Source: JABDJZ01 sp047619685 (GTDB taxonomy: Bacteria > Bacteroidota > Rhodothermia > Rhodothermales > UBA10348). From it: a stretch of 64,000 nucleotides of DNA. The translations under genes and the position numbers were made by a program. The notes under the pieces were generated by a model. That model had not been told where the DNA came from and did no database searches. It saw only the letters and a program-made list of their open reading frames with translations. The stretch is taken from positions 10,550 through 74,549 of the forward strand of contig JBLHLC010000022.1 of the NCBI GenBank assembly GCA_047619685.1, written 5' to 3'. Positions 8,191-16,779 of this stretch are shown here, in pieces (position 1 is the first letter of the stretch; each line of letters starts with the position of its first letter).

Positions 8191-11100
8191 ATGAATGGAG
8201 CGATAGCCTGGATGGCCCGCAACAAGGTTGCCGCCAACCTGCTCATGCTGGTCATCCTGTTCTCGGGCTTCCTGGCCCTGAAGAACATCAAACAGCAGAC
8301 CTTCCCGGAGGCCTCTCTGGACGCCATCCAGGTACGCGTGACGTATCTGGGGGCCGCGCCCGAGGAAATCGAACAGTCCGTCAATCAGCGCATCGAGGAG
8401 CAGATCGAAGCGGTCGAGGGCGTCCGCAGGGTGACCTCTGTTGCCTCGGAGGGTGTGGGCATCATCACGGCCCAACTCCAGGTCGGCACCAACGCATCCC
8501 GGGCGCTTGATGATGTCAAAGCCCAGGTAGACCGCATCACCACGCTGCCGGTTGGCGCCGAGAAGCCCGAGGTGCAGGAATTGACGGCGCTAAGCAGTGT
8601 GCTCCAGATTGCCCTCTACGGCGACGTGCCGGAACGCACGCTCAAGGAGCTCTCCGAGCAGATCAAGGACGATCTCACCAAGACCGATGCCATCTCGTTC
8701 GTCCGCCTCAGCGGTCTTCGCCCTTACGAGATTTCGATTGAAGTGGACCGCGCCTCCCTGGAGCGGTACGGGCTCAGCCTTCCCCAGGTGGCCGCGGCGG
8801 TTCGTCAGGCCAGTCTGGACCTGCCCGGCGGTCGGGTTGAAACCAACGACCAGGAGATCCTTCTGCGGACCAAGGGTCAGAATTACCGTCAGCGGGACTT
8901 CGAGGAGATCGTGGTGCTGAGTCGTGCGGACGGTACGCGGATACGCTTGGGACAGATTGGAACGGTGCGGGATGATTTCCAGGACGTGGATCTTGTGACC
9001 CGTTTCAACGGCCAGCCTGCCTCGTTCATCAAGATCTTCCGGACGGCAGACGAGCGGGCCCTGGACATTGTGGACGCGGCGAAGGCCTACATCACGAATG
9101 AACTGGAGCCGTCGTTGCCGGAAGGCATGGCCGTCGGCATTTGGCAGGACGAGTCCCGCATTCTGAGAAGCCGCCTGGAGCTTCTCATCCGAAACGGGAT
9201 AATGGGCCTCATCCTGGTAGTGATCGCCCTCACGCTCTTCCTGAACACCCGACTGGCGTTCTGGACATCGGTCGGGATTTTTGTCTCGTTCATCGGAGTG
9301 TTTGGGCTGATGATCCTGCTGGATGTCTCTGTGAATGTGCTTTCGCTGTTCGGATTCATTCTGGCCATCGGAATCGTGGTGGACGATGCCATTGTGGTCG
9401 GCGAGAACATCGCCTCGGAGCAGGCCAAGGGTGGTGACCCGGAGGAGGCTGCCATTCGAGGCGTGAAGCGCGTCTCGGGCCCCGTGATATTCGCCGTCCT
9501 GACAACAATGGCGGCCTTCACGCCCCTCCTGTTGGTCCCCGGCAGCATCGGGAAACTCCTGGGCGACATCCCGATGATTGTCATTCTGGTGCTGTTCATC
9601 TCGCTCATCGAGGTGCTCTTCATCCTGCCCAACCACCTTTCTCACAGGCCGCACCCTCACAAAAGCCGCGTAGCCCGCTTCATTGACAGGGTCCAGCAGG
9701 CTGTCAACCGCGGGCTCAACCGGTTTGTCGAAGGCCCGCTGGATAGTGCGGTTCGGTTCAGCATCAGGCGATACGGAGTGGTGATTGCTACTGCCTTCGC
9801 CCTTCTCATAATCAGCTTCGGCTTTGTTCGGGGCGGATATATCAAGTTCAGTTTCTTTCCCCAAATTGAAGGGGACATAGTGACCGCCCGCCTGGAGCTG
9901 CAGCCCGGGACGCCCGGTGCGCGCACGCTCTCGGTGACCGACTTCCTGGAAAAGTCGGCGCGGGACATTGCCCGGGAGTTGGAGCAGGACCTGGCTCCTG
10001 ACCACCCGCCCCTCATCAAGAACGTCTTCGTCAGCGTGGGAGAGCAGCCGTCCCTCCAGGGCGGTCCGAGCGCCACCGGTTCGCAAGGCATCTTCAACTC
10101 GCACGTGGCCGAGGTCAGCATTGAGCTTCCAGAGGCGGAGACCCGAGACCTTGCGTCGCGGGTTTTCGAAGAGGCCTGGAGAGCTCGGGTTGGCGAGGTC
10201 ACCGGTGCGAAGACGCTTACATTTACCTCTCAGGTTATCCAATTGGGCTCGGCCGTTCAGGCTGAGATGTCGTCGCCCGACCCCGAGGAGTTGGACGGGG
10301 CAGTGGATGCCCTCAAGGCGGAGTTGGCCACCTTCGCGGGTGTTTTTGACGTGGCCGATGACCAGGAGGCCGGAAAGCAGGAACTCCAGCTCGACATCAA
10401 GCCCGAGGCCCGGACGCTGGGTCTGACGCTGGACGACATGGCTCGGCAGGTCAGGGCGGCATATTTCGGTGAAGAGGCCCTCAGGGTGCAACGGGGACGC
10501 GACGAGGTCCGGGTGTATGTCCGGCTCCCGAAGGACGAGCGGGACGCCATTGGCGACATCGCGCAGTACCGCATTCGGACGCCCTCGGGCGGTTACGTCC
10601 CGCTATTCGAGGTCGCAGAAGTTCGGACCGGCTCGGCGCCAACCGCTATCAACAGGAAGGACGGCAGAAGGATTGTGGCGGTCACGGCAGACGTCAACAC
10701 CGATGTCGTCGCCGCGGATGAAGTCATTGGCCAACTTGAGGCTGAAGTGATCCCGGCCATCCAACAGAGATTTCCGGGGGTTGAGGTAAGCTTCGAAGGC
10801 GAGCAGGCCGAACAGGCTGACACGGTCGAAGCGCTCGCGATTTTCTTCCCTCTGGCGCTTTTTGCCATCTACTGCCTCCTGGCCGTGCCATTTGGCTCCT
10901 ACATACAGCCGCTGATCATCATGATCGCGATTCCGTTTGGGCTTATTGGTGCTTTGGTGGGACACCTGCTCTTTGGCCTGGCGCTCGGGCTGCTGTCCAT
11001 TTTCGGCATCGTTGGCCTCAGCGGAGTCGTGGTGAATGACTCGCTGGTGCTTGTGGACTTCATCAACGAGCAGCGGAGAAATGGCAAACCCATGTCCGAG

Positions 11101-11400
11101 GCCATCCTGATTGGTGCCAAGGTCCGCTTCCGTCCCATCTTCCTTACGACGCTCACGACGTTCCTGGGCATACTTCCGTTGATTCTTGAGCGAAGCGTTC
11201 AGGCCCAGTTCCTGGTGCCCATGGCCGTGAGTCTGGGATTTGGCATTTTGTTCGCCACCACTATTATTCTTCTGCTGGTACCCGCCCTGACCATGTGGCA
11301 GTATGAAGCCACCAATTGGTTCAAAGAGCGCCTTGGTTCGAAGAAGGCTCCGGTGGCAGCCACTGAACTCGCACCAGAACTCGCACCCGCGAACGCATGA
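8191..11400 (+). CDS. RND efflux permease, AcrB/MexB-like
   Basis: Inner-membrane proton-driven RND transporter, 1069 aa, the usual length. It shows the N-terminal MARNKVAANLLMLVILFSG helix, two large periplasmic loops, and two sets of transmembrane helices. The proton-relay aspartates in TM4 are present (LAIGIVVDDAIVVGENI). The second half repeats the fold, with FFPLALFAIYCLLAVPFGSY, GIVGLSGVVVNDSLVLVDF and RFRPIFLTTLTTFLGILPL. It works with the adaptor and channel encoded immediately upstream. The final codons overlap the start of a short-chain dehydrogenase (ATGA at 11397-11400), an uncommon partner for a pump gene. A long antisense reading frame inside it is a codon-bias artefact. Confidence 0.92.
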   Translation: MNGAIAWMARNKVAANLLMLVILFSGFLALKNIKQQTFPEASLDAIQVRVTYLGAAPEEIEQSVNQRIEEQIEAVEGVRRVTSVASEGVGIITAQLQVGTNASRALDDVKAQVDRITTLPVGAEKPEVQELTALSSVLQIALYGDVPERTLKELSEQIKDDLTKTDAISFVRLSGLRPYEISIEVDRASLERYGLSLPQVAAAVRQASLDLPGGRVETNDQEILLRTKGQNYRQRDFEEIVVLSRADGTRIRLGQIGTVRDDFQDVDLVTRFNGQPASFIKIFRTADERALDIVDAAKAYITNELEPSLPEGMAVGIWQDESRILRSRLELLIRNGIMGLILVVIALTLFLNTRLAFWTSVGIFVSFIGVFGLMILLDVSVNVLSLFGFILAIGIVVDDAIVVGENIASEQAKGGDPEEAAIRGVKRVSGPVIFAVLTTMAAFTPLLLVPGSIGKLLGDIPMIVILVLFISLIEVLFILPNHLSHRPHPHKSRVARFIDRVQQAVNRGLNRFVEGPLDSAVRFSIRRYGVVIATAFALLIISFGFVRGGYIKFSFFPQIEGDIVTARLELQPGTPGARTLSVTDFLEKSARDIARELEQDLAPDHPPLIKNVFVSVGEQPSLQGGPSATGSQGIFNSHVAEVSIELPEAETRDLASRVFEEAWRARVGEVTGAKTLTFTSQVIQLGSAVQAEMSSPDPEELDGAVDALKAELATFAGVFDVADDQEAGKQELQLDIKPEARTLGLTLDDMARQVRAAYFGEEALRVQRGRDEVRVYVRLPKDERDAIGDIAQYRIRTPSGGYVPLFEVAEVRTGSAPTAINRKDGRRIVAVTADVNTDVVAADEVIGQLEAEVIPAIQQRFPGVEVSFEGEQAEQADTVEALAIFFPLALFAIYCLLAVPFGSYIQPLIIMIAIPFGLIGALVGHLLFGLALGLLSIFGIVGLSGVVVNDSLVLVDFINEQRRNGKPMSEAILIGAKVRFRPIFLTTLTTFLGILPLILERSVQAQFLVPMAVSLGFGILFATTIILLLVPALTMWQYEATNWFKERLGSKKAPVAATELAPELAPANA

Positions 11401-12212
11401 GCAAACTACCAGGAAAGACCGTTCTCATAACCGGAGGCGCGTCCGGCATCGGCCTCGGCCTCGCAGAGCGCCTTGTGGACGATGGTGCCCAGCGCGTCAT
11501 TCTCTGGGACATCGACCAGGACGCCGTAGACCGCGAGGCCGCCCGGCTTACCGCAGACGGGCATGAGGTCATTGCCATGAAAGTGGACGTGACGGACACG
11601 GCAGCCATGGAAGTGGCCGCCTTAGACCTGGACAGCCAGCATATCCAGGTGGACATCCTGGTCAACAATGCCGGCATCATTGTCGGGAAAGCGTTCGTAG
11701 ACCACACGGCCGCGGACATATCCCGAACGATGGCCATCAATGCCGAGGCACCCATGCAGTTGACACGCCTGCTGCTGCCGGGGATGCTCAAGCGGGGATC
11801 GGGACACATCGTGAACATCGCCTCCGCGGCGGGGCTGGTATCCAATCCCAACATGTCGGTCTACTGCGCCAGCAAGTTCTCTTTGACGGGATGGTCCAAT
11901 GCACTCCGGCTGGAAATGGGGCGCTCCAAGAGCGGCGTCAAGGTCACCACCGTGGCGCCCTTCTACATCAACACCGGCATGTTCGACGGCGTGAAATCCC
12001 CGATCATCCCGATTCTGGAGCCGGACGATGCCGTCAGACGCATCGCGCGGGCCATCCGCAAGAACAAGATCCACCTGAGGATGCCGTGGATTGTCAAGCT
12101 CGTCCCGCTGCTCAGGGGGGTGCTACCGACCCGCGTCTTCGATAAGGTGGCCGGCGATTGGTTTGGCATGCACCGCTCCATGGATGAGTTTCGCGGACGA
12201 CTTGGGCCCTAA
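11397..12212 (+). CDS. Short-chain dehydrogenase/reductase coupled to the RND pump
   Basis: NAD(P)-dependent SDR, 271 aa. The nucleotide-binding motif TGGASGIGLGLAE is near residue 12, followed by NNAG, the catalytic Ser in NIASAAG and the YCASK active-site Tyr/Lys. A C-terminal extension (RMPWIVKLVPLLRGVLPTRVF) is amphipathic or hydrophobic and suggests membrane association, as in acyl- or retinol-type SDRs. The ATG overlaps the permease stop, so it is translated as part of the pump operon. It may modify the exported compound or a lipid linked to it, but this is inference only. Confidence 0.85.
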   Translation: MSKLPGKTVLITGGASGIGLGLAERLVDDGAQRVILWDIDQDAVDREAARLTADGHEVIAMKVDVTDTAAMEVAALDLDSQHIQVDILVNNAGIIVGKAFVDHTAADISRTMAINAEAPMQLTRLLLPGMLKRGSGHIVNIASAAGLVSNPNMSVYCASKFSLTGWSNALRLEMGRSKSGVKVTTVAPFYINTGMFDGVKSPIIPILEPDDAVRRIARAIRKNKIHLRMPWIVKLVPLLRGVLPTRVFDKVAGDWFGMHRSMDEFRGRLGP

Positions 12213-12221
12213 GCCTTAGTT

Positions 12222-12707
12222 TTGGGCAGATCCACAGCCGCGCCCGAGCCAATACATGTCCCAGCTGCCGACGTAGACGACTATTTCCAGAACCTGCCGC
12301 CGGACCGGCAGGACGCCATGATGCGGCTGAGAGCCGCTATCCTCGAGAACCTCCCGGAGGGTTTTGAGGAACAGTTTGGGTCCCGGATGCCGGCATACCT
12401 GGTGCCGTACTCCGTGTATCCCGCCGGATATCATTGTAAGCCCAAGCAGCCGCTGCCCTTCGCGAACATTGCTTCGCAGAAGATCTCCATCACACTCTAT
12501 CACATGGGCCTGTATGCGGACCCGGAGTTGCTTGCCTGGTTCAAGGCCGAATACGCCAAGCGAGTGCCCACGAAACTCGATATGGGGAAAAGCTGCGTCC
12601 ACTTCAAGAAGATGGACCAGATCCCCTACGACCTCATCGGCGAACTGATGGGCAAGATAACTCCCCAGGACTGGATTGAGATTTACGAGGCGAATTCCAA
12701 GAAGTGA
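12222..12707 (+). CDS. DUF1801 / YdhG-like protein
   Basis: A 161-residue cytoplasmic protein of the DUF1801 (YdhG/YdeI-like) fold. Family-like features include DVDDYFQNLPPDRQDAMMRLRAAI near the N-terminus, then FEEQFGSRMPAYLVP, the segment YHCKPKQPLPFANIASQKISI and CVHFKKMDQIPYDLIGELM. The function of this fold is not established. The start is uncertain: TTG at 12222 is the only in-frame candidate that keeps the N-terminal helix, since the first in-frame ATG would remove about 33 conserved residues. It follows the SDR by 9 bp and probably belongs to the same transcript. Confidence 0.75.
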   Translation: MGRSTAAPEPIHVPAADVDDYFQNLPPDRQDAMMRLRAAILENLPEGFEEQFGSRMPAYLVPYSVYPAGYHCKPKQPLPFANIASQKISITLYHMGLYADPELLAWFKAEYAKRVPTKLDMGKSCVHFKKMDQIPYDLIGELMGKITPQDWIEIYEANSKK

Positions 12708-12780
12708 TTGAGTCTGGATCCGCGCCAATTCAGGCTCGTAGAGGGAACAGTTGCTCACTCATAAAACCAGCTTCGGTCCG

Positions 12781-13272
12781 ATGCGCGCCATTCTCGCCCT
12801 GATCCTCCTGACGCCCTTCGCGCTGTCCGTAGTCGCTCAGGAGACTGCCGTTCAATCAGCGGACAACGTCTATGTGGGCGATGGTCTGGTGTACTACAGC
12901 CTGGTGGCAAACGCGGCCGTTGCTGACTCTGCCCGCACGGATGACAACTGGGACATCATCATCAATGGGGTCGAGGTGCACGCCAACCGCGGCGGCACCA
13001 TCCTGAAGGCCGCGTTCGACACGGTTTCGGCCGCACCCGAGAGTGGTCTCAAAGACGGTCCGATGAAGACGTCTGACGGAGACGGGTGGTACAACTACGA
13101 CATGAATGACCATCTCATCACGCCCAAGACCGAGCGCACGCTGGTGATAGAACTGACAGACGGAACGTTCGCCAAGCTGGAATTCGCCGGCTACAACCAC
13201 AGGATTACGGGCGAGCCCCGGTTTGTGTCTTTCCGGTATGTGACTTCAGCCGCAGATAGCAGGAGTTTCTAG
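12781..13272 (+). CDS. HmuY-like secreted protein
   Basis: A 163-residue protein with a signal peptide (MRAILALILLTPFALSVVAQ). I chose the ATG at 12781 over a TTG at 12751 because it starts directly at the hydrophobic signal. The rest matches the HmuY fold seen in Bacteroidota haem-binding proteins: YYSL, WDIIINGVEVHANRGG, GWYNYDMNDHLITP, RTLVIELTDGTFAKLEF and the terminal SFRYV. In characterised members two residues coordinate haem on the cell surface, but I cannot confirm those ligands here. No TonB haem receptor is next to it; the neighbours are pump and kinase genes. A related but non-haem role is possible. Confidence 0.7.
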   Translation: MRAILALILLTPFALSVVAQETAVQSADNVYVGDGLVYYSLVANAAVADSARTDDNWDIIINGVEVHANRGGTILKAAFDTVSAAPESGLKDGPMKTSDGDGWYNYDMNDHLITPKTERTLVIELTDGTFAKLEFAGYNHRITGEPRFVSFRYVTSAADSRSF

Positions 13273-13306
13273 TCCAGGATGGTCAAGGCTACCCAGGTAA
13301 CAGCCA

Positions 13307-14806
13307 ATGCGTTATACCCTTGGCCTTGATGTTTCCACCACGGCCACCAAGGCCTTGCTTCTCTCGGCAGACGGCACCGTAGCGGGCGTCGCCTCCTCGC
13401 CCCATCGACTCAAGACGCCTCAGCCTCTCTGGAGCGAACAGGACCCCCTCGAGTGGTGGGAAGCCGCGCGCACGGCGATCGGCACAGTTCTGAGGGAAAC
13501 GGGTGTCTCCGGTTCTTCCATTGCCGCCATTGGACTGTCCGGCCAGATGCACGGTCTGGTTATCCTGGACGGCCACGGGGACGTGCTCAGGCCGTCGATT
13601 CTGTGGAACGACCAGCGGTCGGCCGTGGAGTGCGATGAGATCCGGGCGACTGTTGGCCTGGAGAGGCTCGTGGCGATGACGGGCAACGACGCGTTTCCGG
13701 GATTCACCGCCCCCAAGATCCTGTGGGTCAGGAAACACGAGCCGGAAATCTACGGCCGGATCAGACACGTCCTTCTGCCCAAGGACTACATCCGCTACCG
13801 ATTGTCCGGGGATTATGCGACGGACAAGGCCGGTGCCGGAGGGACGCTGCTGCTGGACCTGCGTACACGGGACTGGTCTGACGAACTGCTCGGGGCTCTG
13901 GACATCCCCCGCGAGTGGCTTCCGAAGACGCACGAAGGGCCGGAAATCACTGGAATTCTTTCGGCCGTCGCCGCCTCCGAGACTGGACTTCCGGCGGGGA
14001 TCCCGATTGTGGGAGGCGGCGGCGATCAGGCCGCCCAGGCAGTCGGTGTCGGCGCGGTCTCGCCAGACATCTTTGCCCTGACGGTGGGCACTTCCGGGGT
14101 CGTGTTCGCACCGTGCGATGGGCCGACAGTGGATCCGAAGGGCCGCGCGCATGCGTTTCCACACGCCGTGCCCGGTCAGTGGCACGTTATGGGCGTCATT
14201 CTCTCTGCTGCCGGTAGTCTCCAGTGGTACCGGGACACCATGGCGCCCGATGTGGCCTTCGAAGACCTCGTTGCGGAAGCGGCCTCAGTGCCTCCGGGAG
14301 CCGAGGACCTTCTGTTTCTTCCCTACCTCAGCGGCGAAAGAACGCCGCATGCGGACCCGCGTGCACGGGGTGCCTTTGTCGGGCTCACGCTCAGTCACGG
14401 CCGGGGTCACATGACACGGGCCGTTCTTGAGGGCGTGGCGTTCGGGCTGAAAGACAACCTCACCTTGCTTCGGGAGGCCGGCCTTCCTGTCCCAGCGGAG
14501 ATACGGGCCAGCGGCGGCGCCATGAAGAGCGATACCTGGAGCCGCATTCTTGCCGACGTGTTGGACGTGGACTTGGTGACCGTCGATGCCACTGAAGGCG
14601 CGGCGGTAGGGGCGGCCATTCTGGCTGGTGTGGGCGCTGGTCTGTGGAGTAGCGTTCAGACTGCCTGCAAGGCTGCCGTCCGGACAGGCAGGCTCATCCG
14701 ACCTGATCCCGGCGTAGCGGCCAGTTACGCGCAGCCGTACGAACACTACCGCAACCTCTATCCAGCGCTCAGGGCCCACTTCGATAGCCTCGGGGCTGAT
14801 CTGTAG
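13307..14806 (+). CDS. xylB: Xylulokinase (FGGY family)
   Basis: ATP-dependent kinase that phosphorylates D-xylulose to xylulose 5-phosphate for the pentose phosphate pathway; 499 aa, the usual family length. The N-terminal FGGY domain starts LGLDVSTTATKALLL and includes the substrate loop SGQMHGLVIL and ILWNDQRS. The probable catalytic Asp lies in GGGGDQAAQAVG (about residue 238), followed by GTSGVVFA, and the C-terminal ATP-binding part has SGGAMKSDTWSRILADVL. No xylose isomerase or transporter is nearby, so the true substrate within FGGY could differ. It lies 34 bp after the HmuY-like gene and converges with the GH5 gene, leaving only 5 bp between them. Confidence 0.88.
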   Translation: MRYTLGLDVSTTATKALLLSADGTVAGVASSPHRLKTPQPLWSEQDPLEWWEAARTAIGTVLRETGVSGSSIAAIGLSGQMHGLVILDGHGDVLRPSILWNDQRSAVECDEIRATVGLERLVAMTGNDAFPGFTAPKILWVRKHEPEIYGRIRHVLLPKDYIRYRLSGDYATDKAGAGGTLLLDLRTRDWSDELLGALDIPREWLPKTHEGPEITGILSAVAASETGLPAGIPIVGGGGDQAAQAVGVGAVSPDIFALTVGTSGVVFAPCDGPTVDPKGRAHAFPHAVPGQWHVMGVILSAAGSLQWYRDTMAPDVAFEDLVAEAASVPPGAEDLLFLPYLSGERTPHADPRARGAFVGLTLSHGRGHMTRAVLEGVAFGLKDNLTLLREAGLPVPAEIRASGGAMKSDTWSRILADVLDVDLVTVDATEGAAVGAAILAGVGAGLWSSVQTACKAAVRTGRLIRPDPGVAASYAQPYEHYRNLYPALRAHFDSLGADL

Positions 14807-14811
14807 TCCGG

Positions 14812-16779
14812 CTAACGCCTTACAAATGGGTGTACACTGGGCGTGCCTGAGGCCGGTATTAGCCGCAGGAAGTACACACCTCCCGGCAGTGCGCTCGTGT
14901 CCAAGTGGACCGAGTTTCCCAAAACCCGCTCCTCCAGCACGCGCCGTCCGAGCAGGTCGAGGATCTCCGCCTGTCCAGGGGTGCTTCCCTGTACCCTCAA
15001 TGCATCCCCGGCCGGGTTTGGATACAGTTCCAGGTCCGGCCGTTTGGGATTGGGATTGGTGCCCGTGCTCCCTGCCAACTCCAATTCGAACCGATCAAGG
15101 TTGAATGGATGTGCCACGTTCATGATGCTCAGCCTCATGAACTGTTTACCCGCCGTGAGGTCTACTGATACGGAGACCGGCTGTGTGGTTTGCCAACTGT
15201 CCGTCTTTGGCGTCCGGAGTGCGGGGCTGGAGACGCCGTCAAAGGTGAACATGAATCTGCCGAGTCCCTCCATGGACGCCACGTGCGCGGTCAGTGTATA
15301 GGTCCCTGCTGTCTGGACGTCTAGCGTGTACTCCAACCACTCTCCAGGCTCAATGCCGGTAACCTGCCAACCGCCGTCGTCACGGGCCTCTATGTCCACA
15401 CCGGAAGATGCCCGGTATGCACCCGGCGTGTTGACCGCATCGGAATCGTGATAGGTCAGGCCCTCGCCACCCACGTCGTAATCCTCCGCCTGGATGACGC
15501 CCGGGACAGGAAGCGCAGTTCCGGTGTACGGTGACCGTGTAAACAAGGGGACGGTGTAGCGCTGCGGATACGAGTATTTGTCGGGCCCCAGCGCGTTTCG
15601 GGCAATCACGCGGTAGTCGTAGGTCAGGCCACCCGCAACCATCTCATCGTCGTAGGACTCTGCCGACCCGGAGATATCCGCCAGCGTCTCGAACTCCCCG
15701 CCTGCCACGGCCCGCTGGACGGCGGTACCCGAGGCGAACGCGTACCGATTCCTCCAACTGACAACCACAACGGAATCGTTGTGTACGGCCATCCCTATAT
15801 CCGTGGGACCGTCAGGGTATGCATGTATCAGAATGTCTTTTACCTCGGGCCACGCCCGATTGGCTCGGTCATAGACCCTGAAATCGCCGCCGTCATCCCA
15901 GACCTGGAACGGAATCCCGGCGTCCACCGATTCCTCCACGTAGGCCGCGTAGAACTTCATGCGGTCATTGTGCTCATTTGCGTGAATGGCGCCGCCCTCG
16001 CTCATCATTACGGGCAGGTTGTTCGAGGCGGACCAAGCCTTCACCGACTGAAATGTGGATCGTACCGCCGCGCGGTCGGCTGTCGTGCCCCAGCCCCTTT
16101 GCGCCAGGCCGGCAAAGTCCCATGGATCGTAGGAGTGATAGTACCCCATGAGGTAGTCGTCATCGGGGATGGCGGCCGCCATCAGGTCAGCCGCGGCAGC
16201 CCAGCCATTTCCTGCGATGATCACGATCCTGGTCGGGTTCGTGTCCCGTATGATTCCCAGGACACGGGCGTTGAGTGCGTCGACCTCCGGACGCGTCAAC
16301 CCTTGAGGTTCGTTGATGATTTCCATCCACAGCTTCTCCGACTTGCCGGAAAAATGCGTGGCGACCTGCGTCCAGATGCTGTCGAAACGGGCCTGGTTTG
16401 ACGGCGAGTAGTTCTGCTTGAGCCAATCTTCGTGGTGCGCATTGATGATCACGATCAGCCCTCGGGACAAGCCCCAGTCCACAATCTCCTCTACACGACT
16501 CAGCCAGGATGACGAAACGGCATAAGGCACCGAAGTACCCGTATGCTGATCCCATCGCACCGGAATGCGGACTGTGCTGAAACCGGCGGACACGTAATCG
16601 TCGAAGTAGTATTCCTGGGCCAGCGGGTTATTCCAGGCACCCTCGAAGGGAGGCTCCAGCGTATTGCCCAGGTTGATACCGCGGCCCATCATGCCGACGG
16701 CCTCCTGGGGACTGAGTTGCGCCTGGGCAGAAGCGACAACGAGCCAGGTCAACGCACTAATCCAAGCAAGCTTCTTCAT
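14812..16779 (-). CDS. Secreted GH5 glycanase with CBM6 and T9SS tail
   Basis: A 655-residue modular glycoside hydrolase. Signal peptide residues 1-20 (ASAQA) lead into a GH5 (beta/alpha)8 barrel: GRGINLGNTLEPP, RIPVRW, acid/base Glu157 in EIINEP and nucleophile Glu261 in MMSEGG. A fibronectin-like linker follows (about 340-420), then a CBM6 module (IQAEDYDVGGEG, GEWLEYTLDV) and a C-terminal sorting domain (LELYPNPAGD, DLLGRRV, GGVYFLRL) for T9SS export or surface attachment. GH5 enzymes of this style cut beta-1,4- or mixed-link glucans; the exact specificity is not readable. The ATG overlaps the stop of the parvulin gene, so it is the last gene of the TonB-PorV operon. Confidence 0.88.
   Translation of the reverse strand: MKKLAWISALTWLVVASAQAQLSPQEAVGMMGRGINLGNTLEPPFEGAWNNPLAQEYYFDDYVSAGFSTVRIPVRWDQHTGTSVPYAVSSSWLSRVEEIVDWGLSRGLIVIINAHHEDWLKQNYSPSNQARFDSIWTQVATHFSGKSEKLWMEIINEPQGLTRPEVDALNARVLGIIRDTNPTRIVIIAGNGWAAAADLMAAAIPDDDYLMGYYHSYDPWDFAGLAQRGWGTTADRAAVRSTFQSVKAWSASNNLPVMMSEGGAIHANEHNDRMKFYAAYVEESVDAGIPFQVWDDGGDFRVYDRANRAWPEVKDILIHAYPDGPTDIGMAVHNDSVVVVSWRNRYAFASGTAVQRAVAGGEFETLADISGSAESYDDEMVAGGLTYDYRVIARNALGPDKYSYPQRYTVPLFTRSPYTGTALPVPGVIQAEDYDVGGEGLTYHDSDAVNTPGAYRASSGVDIEARDDGGWQVTGIEPGEWLEYTLDVQTAGTYTLTAHVASMEGLGRFMFTFDGVSSPALRTPKTDSWQTTQPVSVSVDLTAGKQFMRLSIMNVAHPFNLDRFELELAGSTGTNPNPKRPDLELYPNPAGDALRVQGSTPGQAEILDLLGRRVLEERVLGNSVHLDTSALPGGVYFLRLIPASGTPSVHPFVRR

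Noticed and set aside
8590..10491. A 633-codon minus-strand frame inside the RND permease gene
   Set aside because: It is antisense to a complete, well-conserved AcrB-like gene and shows no domain; high GC creates long shadow frames.
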